Part shown: one piece after another, positions 55,030 to 64,000 of the stretch
Layout of the letters: every line of letters begins with the position of its first letter
How positions within the stretch are numbered: position 1 is the stretch's first letter
Assembly (NCBI RefSeq): GCF_050947335.1
Contig: NC_134988.1
Location: 6,448,001 to 6,512,000, forward strand
Length of the DNA stretch: 64,000 bases
Reading direction: 5' to 3'
Origin: Megachile rotundata
Taxonomy: Eukaryota; Arthropoda; Insecta; Hymenoptera; Megachilidae
Program-made: the position numbers and the translations under genes
Notes under the pieces: generated by a model
What the model was told of the DNA's origin: nothing
The model's database searches: none
What the model saw: only the letters and a program-made list of their open reading frames with translations

Positions 55030-55830
55030 CTACAAATCCCAATATTCCCAGTCTTCAATATTCCTAGATCCCAATGTCCCTAGATCTCGAGATTTCTAGC
55101 TCCCGATATCCCTAGATTCTAATAACCCCAGATGTCAATATCCCTAGATTCTAATAATCGTAGATCCAAATATCCTTAGATTCCTAGACCCCAATCTCCC
55201 TAGATCCAAATCTTCCTAGACCCCAATCTCCCTAGATCCAAATCTCCCTAGAGCCCAATCTCCCTAGACCCCATCTCCCTAGATCCCAATCTGTCTAGAT
55301 CCCAATTTCTCTAGATCCCAATCTCCCTAGACCCCATCTCCCTAGATCCCAATCGTCCTAGATCCCAATCTCCCTAGATCCCAATCTCCCTAGATCCCAA
55401 TCTCCCTAGATCCCAATCTCCCTAGATCCCAATCTCCCTAGATCCCAATCTCCCTGGAGCCCAATCTCCCTAGACCCCATCTCCCTAGATCCCAATCTCT
55501 CTAGATCCCAATCTCCCTAGATCCCAATCTCCCTAGAGCCCAATCTCCCTAGACCCCATCTCCCTAGATCCCAATCTCTCTAGATCCCAATCTCCCTACA
55601 CCCCATCTTCCTAGATCCCAATCTCCCTAGATCCCAATCTCCCTAGATTCCAATAACTCTAGATCCAAATAATCCTAGATCGCAACAACCCTAGATCCTA
55701 ATAACCCTAGATCCCTATATCTCTAAATGTTAATATTCCCAAATTTCAACGACTCCAAATCCCAATATCCCCAAATCTTTAACATTCCAAATTCAAAACT
55801 CTCCAAGCCCCAAAATCCCCAAAATTGGAC
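55030..55830. repeat. 16-bp minisatellite (CTAGATCCCAATCTCC)
   Basis: About 30 consecutive units between 55190 and 55650, with variants (GAGCCCAATCTCC, GACCCCATCTCC), and looser edges at both sides. It has the same period as the 0.95-1.26 and 25.5-kb blocks but a different sequence. Confidence 0.94.
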
Positions 55831-56739
55831 GACTTTGATATCTCTTCCCACTTGTTCATCATTCTTCCCCACAAAACCTATTTTTATTCTTGACCGAATC
55901 ATCGCTAAATTATTCACATACTCCAACGAAACTCAAACAATTAGACATTGCTTTAATCGCAATCATTTTTAATCGGAAAACGAATTTCGCGTCGACAGCA
56001 TGTTGTTCGTGTGTAAAACAACGAAGTAATTCGAGGAATGCGGAACGTTCGAACGATTAGCACCCACGAAGTCATTAAATGCCAACCGCTAGTCACCGGC
56101 GTCATTGGTTACTTTCCATTCAAAACAACGCATCACCGAAATCATTCAGCTTCGAGATTGCAGAATCAAGAGACTCTTGGAGCTCTGTCTCTGTTTCTCT
56201 TGCAGAAAAAATTGAAACGGAGACACTTTCGTTTACTACAGTTCGTGGTTTATTTAATTTTAAAAGTAACTCGATGAAAAGCGTTAGTCATTGCATAATA
56301 GGAACAAGATAGATTTATTGCTTGCACATTGCCTTTCCCTATGGTGATCTGTCCATATTGCACATGTGAACGTACCTGTCGATCGAAAAAGGAATTCGCC
56401 TATCGGTGCAGCAATTTATTTAATGATCGTGGATTTCAATTTTAGAACTGCAATTTTTAGCTAAAGTAATTGATATGTGAGATCATTGAGGATTGATGAT
56501 TGATACAGTAATGTTGGAGGAATACTTTTTATTGAATTATAATGTGTTTGTAATAGGCGAAGAGTTTGCTTCGAAATAGAATTGTGTGTTATCGAGCTTG
56601 ACAGCTGAGAGACTGTCGCAAGGTGCTTTCGTATGTTGGGGTACCTCCCGCCATTTATGTGAAGCACGAAGATTCACGAAAGTCTACGATTAGGGCCGAA
56701 GGAGGTACATTAGTGCATTGGTGCAACTGACGTATTGTT
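55831..56739. other. Unassigned sequence, no gene recognised
   Basis: Short open frames only. Confidence 0.45.
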
Positions 56740-57720
56740 TGGAAGCATTGAGACTTTGGAATTTAGGATTTTTAAATATTGGATCGTTGTTTTAATATTT
56801 TTTGAACTTGAAATCTTAGAGATTTCGAGATTTGAATATTTGAGAATGAAGGAACATTGGGATTAGAGAAATTACAAATTTGTAAAGTAAGACGTTTGAA
56901 AATTAAGTTTGGAAGTGTAAGAGTGAACAAATCTGGTAATTTCTATATCTGGAATCTGAGAGATAGAAAACAAAAAATTAAGAAATTTTAGAGTTTGGGA
57001 ATTTGGAAATTTGAGGTCGAGAAAATTAAAAATCTGGAAATTTTAGAAATTTTGGAAATTTGGGATTTTGGAATTTTAGAATTTAGGAAATTTGGGATTT
57101 TGGAATTTTAGAATTTTGAAATTTTGGAACTTTGGAATCCTGGAATTCTGAAATTTGGAATTTTGAAATTTTGGAGTATGGAAATTTGAGAGGGAGAATT
57201 GGGGAATTTTGAAATTTGGGATTTTGGAATTTTAGAATTCTGGAATTTTGGAGTTCTGGAAATTTGAGAGTAAAAATGGAGAAAATTTCAAATTTAAGAA
57301 TTTGGAAATTTGGGAGTTTGGAATTTTAGAATTCTGGAATTTTGGAATTCTGGAAATTTGAGAGTAAGGATTGAGGAAATTTGAAATTTGAGAATTTTGA
57401 AATTTAAAAAATTGGAAATTCGGAATTTTTGAAATTTGGAACTTTGGAATTTTTGAAATTTGGAAATTTGGAAATTTAGAAATTCCCGATTTTAAAGTTT
57501 GAAAATTAAAAATTTCTAAATTTCAGTATCTCGAAATCTGATAATTTGAAATTTATGGAATTATAAACTTCAACATTCGAATTTTAATATTTGAAATTTG
57601 ATATTTCAAAAAATTAGAAATTTAAATATCAACAATTATAACATTTTCAAATTTCGTAATTAGCGTTTAGAAGTTGCAATAACTTACTAATTTAAAATAT
57701 CTGAAAGTTGTAAATCAGAG
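56740..57720. repeat. Low-complexity GGAATTTTGGAAATTTG tract
   Basis: Degenerate GAAATTT, GGAATTTT and GAGAATT words, densest at 57000-57500. Confidence 0.85.
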
Positions 57721-58199
57721 AAGAGAAATTTGAAAGTATGCTAATTAATCAAATTGGCTATTTAAACATTTTTAAATTACTCGATTATAAATATAAGAAT
57801 GTAGATATCTTGATTTCAGAATTCGCCAATTATCCTCAAAAAAAAAAAACGAATACAAAGTGTTATATCTTGTTAGTCAAACCATATTTCATTACTATAC
57901 TCTCATAAAGTATACCTTGTAATAAATATTTGATTCCATACTTCATCATTATTACAGTTATTACTCAGACGTCTGCCATAAGCTGCTTTTCACCTATCAC
58001 AGATAATCTATTTGATCGGTAAGCTATTAGATAGAGAGTTAATTGCTCTCTATAGATATGAGAAATCGCGAATGCTAAGATTTCGAAAATTTAGGACAAG
58101 TTCAACAATGTCTATGCGAATTGAGGCAAGTCGAAGGTGTTAAGAAGGTCGAAGGTGAAAAGAGAGAACCCGTTAAGTCAGAAAAGTAACTCTATAGTG

Positions 58200-58620
58200 A
58201 AACGTTTCTAAAAAGCAGCCCTTTTCATATTTTTATTTAAAAGAAACTTTTCATACTTTTAGAACAAAAACATTTTTCGTGTTATAAAAAGGAAACTTTT
58301 TATGTTTTTATAAAAGGGAAGCTTGTCATATTTTTATAAAAAAGCAACTTTTTATATTTTTATAAAAAAGAAATTTCTCATATTTTTGTAAAATAGAAAC
58401 TTTTCATATTTTTATAAAAAAGAAACTATAAATATTTTTTTTGAGAAAGGAACAGTATATGTTTTTACAAAAAGGACAATTTCTGATATTTTTATAAAAA
58501 AGAAACTTTTCACATTTTTATAAGAAAAAAAATTATTTAATATTTTTTATAAGAAAGAAACTTTTTACATTTTGATGAAAAAGAACCTATTTTTCATGCT
58601 TGTATAAAAAAGAAAGAAGT
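58200..58620. repeat. ~26-bp array (AAACTTTTCATATTTTTATA...)
   Basis: Imperfect tandem units of about 26 bp built from AAACTTTTCATATTTTTATA followed by AAAAAG. AAAAGAAAC and CTTTT partly pair with each other. Confidence 0.85.
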
Positions 58621-59440
58621 GAAATAAAACTAGCTTAGAAATTGTTTTTCCATTCTATAAAATCTACATCGACTTTAATTCTTGATATCACAACTTCCAT
58701 TTGTTATGACAATTTCGACATCTTCGTTTTAAAAAATTTTAAGAACATTAAAAATATTTACAGGTATAAAAACAGAGAATTTGCACATCTGTTACACGTT
58801 TCCTCAAGTATTTAAACGCACCGGCCACTAGAGTCAATAATAAATCGATTATATAAAACGCATCTGTTGTATATTAAAAAACTTCGAAAGATTACATATC
58901 GTGTTATTAAAAAAAAAGTGAGTTCCTAACTCATGTTTGTGGGCCAACCAGGAGTTAAAAATAAATATCGCTTCCAAGATTGAATAAGAGAATGTTCATA
59001 AAATTCGCGTATTTTATTTTTTAACAAGAGATAATATTAATCATATTTACTTTTTGTAATGATTGGAATATTAAAAAAGTTGTCTAAATCACCTGGAAGC
59101 GATGAAATTTCACAGTCTATTAATTCTTGAAGTCTGGCTCGTTCAATAACTTATAACTACCGTAGATCTCTTTGATAAACTATACTTTTTGTACGTTTGT
59201 CATAACAGAGAATGTATAACCCGTCCACAAAAATTTTGATTGAGGTGACTTTTCCATTTTGATCACCGCGAAACCTGTTCTAAAACTATCTACGATATCA
59301 AATTTATATCTGTGCAAAATTTCGTGCAAAAATATTCAGTAGTTTTTCCGTGACGCGACATATATGATACTGAACTCAGATTTATACATGTAGATACATA
59401 ATATTTAAATAAGTATAATTGTTGCTTTTAGAAATTATAA
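58621..59440. other. Unassigned AT-rich sequence, no gene recognised
   Basis: No repeat or exon of note. Confidence 0.45.
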
Positions 59441-60023
59441 TTATTTGTGTCACGAGTGAAAATTGAACGTTAAGAATTTTATGTTGCCGCATTGGATTAT
59501 TGTGAAATCTTGATATTTCCTTTCTGGAGCTCCTAACGCGGGAAAATATCGAGGTTCGAGAGAAGGGTTTTATATACTACGGCCAAATAATTATTTGTGT
59601 CACGAATGAAAATTGAACGTTAAGAATTTAATGTTGCCAACATTGGACTATTGTGAAATCTTGATATTTTCCTTCTGGAGCCCCTAACGCGAGGAAATAT
59701 CGAGGTTCGAAAGAAGGGTTTTATATACTACGGCCAAATAATTATTTGTGTCACGTGTGAAAATTGAATGTTAAGAATTTAATGTTGCCAACATTGAATT
59801 ATTATGGAATTTTGATATTGTCCTTCTGGAGCCCCTGACGCAGGAAAATATCGAGGTTCGAGAGAAGGGTTTTATATACTACGGCCAAATAATTATTTGT
59901 GTCACGAATGAAAATTGAATGTTAAGAATTTAATGTTGCCAACATTGAACTATTGTAAAATCTTAATATTTTCCTTCTGGAGCCCCTGACGCGGGAAAAT
60001 ATCGAGGTTCGAGAGACGGGTTT
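59441..60023. repeat. 150-bp tandem repeat, about four copies
   Basis: TTATTTGTGTCACG starts copies at 59441, 59591, 59742 and 59893. Copies are highly similar and include CTTCTGGAGCCCCTRACGC and ATATCGAGGTTCGAGAGAAG. Confidence 0.95.
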
Positions 60024-60879
60024 TAGATCAAGGTTAAATATGGGGACGCAGGGTATTTGAAATTTTTGAACTGTGAGATGTGGACTTTGGGTTTAGAGGA
60101 TTTGTGATTTTTGAAAGTTTGGAATTTTCTTGGGATTTTAGAACGTTTGAATATTGTATATGGGAATTTTGGGATAATAGAGAGCGGAGACTTATCAGAA
60201 AGTTCTGTTAAAAAATAAATCTACCTTTTAGTTTTGTTATACATGTTTTTCCTTACTAATTTAAAAACGAAGCTTCAAACCCCATTTTTGCAAAGGGAAA
60301 TCTTATTCAGAATCACGTCAGCTACCCCCATTTCAGAGGCCTACATTAATTGTGAGACACCCTGTATATTTATTGTTAAACCACAAATTGATATTTTGTT
60401 GCATACTGCATTATTTTATAAATAAACAAATGTTTGTTCATTACTACAAGTATTGTGATATACAGAATATTTATTTTATATTTCTATTTCTCTTATTTTT
60501 TCATGTAAATTCACCCTTTTTTGATTTCATGTAAATTCACCATTTTGAAAACACCCTGTACAAGGTGGAAGATAGAAGATAAGTTATCTAAAAGAACAGA
60601 ATATTTTAAAGAACATTGATGAAATTAATTGCTATTGGAAATGTTACGTCCTTTTTGTTTGAGAAGTGTTTGACTTGTTCCGACCCGCAGATATGCTCTC
60701 ATTCATTCCACCACTTTATGCTTCGTTGCACCTCGATGGATTATTATCCAGTCACTTTTACGCTGCGTGTGAATTCTATTAAAGTTTAACGCGAACTTGT
60801 GCGATAAACTAATTGCCGTTATAAATAAATACATTTTATATTTTGAGAAATAAAATATTGCCGCTAAGTTAATTTAATG
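60024..60879. other. Unassigned sequence with ACACCCTGTA motifs
   Basis: ACACCCTGTA occurs near 60357 and 60551, as in the 9.4-10-kb duplication. Possible degraded mobile-element ends; no open frame supports this. Confidence 0.35.
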
Positions 60880-61480
60880 CTTGGCAAGTAACAAATTTTC
60901 TAATTACTAATTTTTAGATTTCAGCATTTTTAAGTCTAAATTTCTATATTTTCAAATCTCTAAATTTTTCGATTTCTAAATTTAAAAATTTCTACATTTT
61001 TAAGGCTCTAAATTTCCATATTTCTAAATCTATGAATTTCCCAATTTCTAAATTGTTAAATTTCTACATTTTTAAGTTTCTAAATTTCCATATTTCTATA
61101 TTTTTAAGTCTCTAAATTTCTCAATTTCTAAATTTTAAAATTTCTACAGTTGTAAGTCTCTACATTTCTAAATTTCTATATTTCCAAATCACTGAATTTC
61201 CCAATTTCTAAATTTTTAAGTAAATTTCCAAATCAATAAACTTTCAAGTCTCTAAATATCCAAAATTCTACATTTCTAAATCTCTAAATTTCCATATTAC
61301 TAAATTTTCTAATTTTTAAAATTTTTGAATTTCCAAATTCCTAACTTTGCAAATTTTTTAATTTCTAAAGTTACAAATATTTAAATCCGTAAATACCCAA
61401 ATTTTCAAGTTACCAGGTTCCTCATTTTTCAAATTTCCAAATTGCAATATTCTCATATCCCCAAACACCAAACCTTCAAC
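60880..61480. repeat. Low-complexity AAATTTCTAAATTTCC tract
   Basis: Degenerate TCTAAATTTC and TTTCTACATTTTTAAG words throughout. Confidence 0.85.
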
Positions 61481-62109
61481 AATTCACATTTACTTAATTT
61501 CTTACCAAAAATATTCTTAAAAACCAATCAATATAAAACAAGTATGTTAAACCACTCCATTTAAACATTTTTATACTAGAATTTTGATTGATGAAAAATT
61601 TCAAGGTCATATCAAACAATTTATGTCCCATTCAGTTTTGCATGGAATTAATATTTATTTAAATTTTTCTTCTTTCTTTTTCTTAAATTTTTTAACAATT
61701 TTTAAGTAATTTAAAATTGCATATTAATATTTAAAATCTGTATATGTTACAGTAAAGGTACTGAGAAAGATATAAACTTTTAATTAATACAAGCGTATGA
61801 ATGTTTAAAATGACGAATGAATGAATATTCTCATGTTATAACAAGAGTAATGAAAGTTTGATAGAGAAGGTTGGTAATATACAAGATTAAAATTTGTTAC
61901 CCGTCGCACGTAGAAAATCGATCGAAGGGGAGAAAGCAACCGTCAAAGCTGAGGAACAATATAGAAACGCAATCAAATGCGCACCCTTGTCAAGAAGTTC
62001 TCTTCATTTTGCGATGTGGTATTTCGAGAGATGACCTTAAAGAAAAATCGATGTGAGCTGTTGTATACAGAGTGTCGCAGGGCAAGTTGCGCTTTTTAAG
62101 TGATTGGAG
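61481..62109. other. Unassigned sequence, no gene recognised
   Basis: Only short open frames. Confidence 0.4.
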
Positions 62110-62710
62110 ACAAAATGACTGAATTTGGAGATTTTTTAATTTGGGAATTTGAAGATGTGGAAATTTAGGGATTTGTATATTTAGGAATTTGGTGATTCAG
62201 GAATTTGGAGATTTGGATATTTGGGGATTTGAGGCTTTGAAAATTTAAGGTTTTGGAGATTTAGGGATTTGGGAATTTGAGAATTTTGAAACTGTGGATA
62301 TTTGGGGATTGAGGCTTTGAAAGGCTTTGAGGGTTTCGGAGATTCAGGGATTTTAAGATTTAGGAATTTGGAGATTTAGGGATTTGGAGATTTGGGAATT
62401 TGGAAATTTAGGGATTTGGAGATTTGGAAATTTAGAGATTTAGGGATTTGGAAATTTGGAATTTTGAAACTGTGGATATTTGGGGATATGAGGTTTTGAA
62501 AGACTTTGATGTTTTAAGGGTTTCGGAGATTTAGGGATTTTAAGATTTAGGAATTAGGAATTTAGAGATTTGGAGAATTGAGGATTTAGGAACCTAGATA
62601 TTTTGAAATTTGAGGATTTGGAGATTTGAGGCCTTGAATATTTAGGAGTCTGGTGAATTTGGAAATTTGGTGATTTAAGGATTCATAAATTTAGGGATTT
62701 GATGTTTGAA
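62110..62710. repeat. Low-complexity GGAATTTGGAGATTTAGGG tract
   Basis: GGAGATTT, GGGATTTGG and GGAATTTG words. A longer block with TTGAAACTGTGGATATTTGG occurs twice (near 62287 and 62464). Confidence 0.88.
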
Positions 62711-63299
62711 AACATATCAACATTAAAAAATTCCATAATCCTCAGCTCAACATATCCCAACACCCAAAAATACGATCGTCCACGCAATATCGCGTGCTGA
62801 GTCCACATTCACTCACCTAAGAGACAATCCTATCTATAATACATGTTAACATCTTCTGCATACACCACCTGTATACGTTTCCAATTCAAAGATATTCCTC
62901 ATGTGCATAGCCAAGACTCTCTCGAAAGTGAACTCGTCCCGCGACCCCTTTTAAATCGTAGAACTTTCGTCTGAATAATTTCTCCGTGGTGCGCTGAAAA
63001 GTTTTCACGAGTTCTCACTTGCGTTCACTCTCACGATTGTCGCGTTGAATCGACGATACCCAAGTTTCATCGTTTTGGATTCGTATTCTTATCGAACGTG
63101 GCACGGATGCATCATGCAAGCGATATTAACTGGCGTGTCGCGTGCAGTTACTGAATAAAACAACGCTGCTAGACCACTTACGTGTTTTCGCCAGTCTATA
63201 GACAGATCGTTGTTGCAACTGACTGTTTTAACACGTAAAAGACACCAAACGCGGTATAAATCAATTTTTCATTGAAACCTTTGCAAACACCTTTCATTT

Positions 63300-64000
63300 T
63301 TCAAACTTTTATTTCACTAAAGTTGGCATTAACGCCATTTTGTTCCTTGCGGATTAAATCAGTTTAACAGACAGTACTTAAACAATTTGTTAAAGTCCTC
63401 AAAGCAGAATGGCTGACTGCCTCAAAGAGCAACGTGATGTTGCACATTGCGTTGATTGATGTTTGATATGATTTAATGGTATAAAAGTACCATAGAATAG
63501 CACTTATGGCACGTCATGTTAATGCTCGAAGTTTACCGAAAAAGACTACGTGAACGTTTTGTTCAAATTATCGATACAAAATGGCTGGCAATCTGCCTCA
63601 AAGAACAGTGTATCGGTTATGATGTAGCACATTAGGTTGACTAATGCTTTACACGATTTAATGACGTAAATGTACCGTAGAACTGCACTTATGGTGCATC
63701 ATGTTAATGCTACAAGTTTAGAAGGATTACATAAGTTTTGTTGAAATTATTAATCCAAAATGGCTGGCGATCTGCATCAAAGCGGTGTATCATTTATGGT
63801 CCATTAAGTTGACTAATGCTTTATACGATTTAATAACATAATCGTACCGTAGAAACAGCACTTATGGTACATCGTTTTAATGGTTAATGTTTACCAAAAA
63901 AGGCTATACAAACGATTTGTTGAAATTGTCGATACAAAATGGCCGACTGTCTGCCTCAAGCGAATCGGTCCTAAAATGATAAATGTTGCAATAAATCTGG
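63300..64000. repeat. ~172-189-bp repeats related to the 171-bp satellite
   Basis: (A)ATGGCTG/ATGGCCG marks copies at about 63411, 63583, 63762 and 63951. Each also has GATTTAATG and GCACTTATGG words in the same order as the 17.6-kb satellite. The array continues past the window end. Confidence 0.8.

Noticed and set aside
59441..60023. tRNA-like GGTTCGAGA words
   Set aside because: No cloverleaf or box A at the right distance; treated as repeat core only.

Overview
The window looks like insect nuclear DNA, probably from a bee or another hymenopteran. Spliced genes with GC-richer exons sit in AT-rich surroundings, introns carry canonical GT..AG ends, and both recognisable proteins match insect or animal families closely. 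The order (Hymenoptera) is an inference from the AT-rich, low-complexity-laden background; I saw no diagnostic marker. No prokaryotic operon, CRISPR array, tRNA or rRNA was recognised.

Positions 10141-37125 (+) hold the 3' part of one large teneurin gene, a type II transmembrane synaptic adhesion protein, which I favour as Ten-a. Fourteen constitutive exons and one optional 87-nt cassette exon join in frame to the stop at 37123-37125. The in-window product is 3175 residues without the cassette and 3204 with it. Order: cytoplasmic tail, one membrane span, a very long Ser/Thr/acidic linker, eight EGF repeats, Cys-rich/TTR/FN-plug region, NHL propeller, YD shell and C-terminal Tox-GHH/TCAP-like region. 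The initiator exon was not found and probably lies upstream, outside the window. A long candidate 3' UTR follows, with poly(A) signals near 37.4 and 42.5 kb.

Positions 44699-47003 (-) hold a complete or nearly complete RNF121 gene, a multi-pass membrane RING-H2 E3 ubiquitin ligase of about 322 residues in seven small exons. It converges tail-to-tail with the teneurin gene. A GC-richer stretch just beyond its 5' end (47.2-47.62 kb) may be a divergent promoter and untranslated first exon of a rightward gene whose coding exons were not found in 47.6-64 kb.

The rest is dominated by repeats: four minisatellite blocks of about 16-bp period (0.94-1.26, 25.5-26.5, 55.0-55.7 kb), a 15-bp array with higher-order structure (3.5-4.7 kb), hairpin-forming repeats of about 160 bp (15.5-16.5 kb), a 171-bp satellite (17.6-18.6 kb) with relatives at 63.3-64 kb, a 182-bp array (19.3-19.9 kb), a ~125-bp family (20.6-21.3 kb), a 150-bp array (59.4-60.0 kb), and many AATTT/CCC-type low-complexity tracts on either strand. 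Many long open frames come from these arrays and are not genes.
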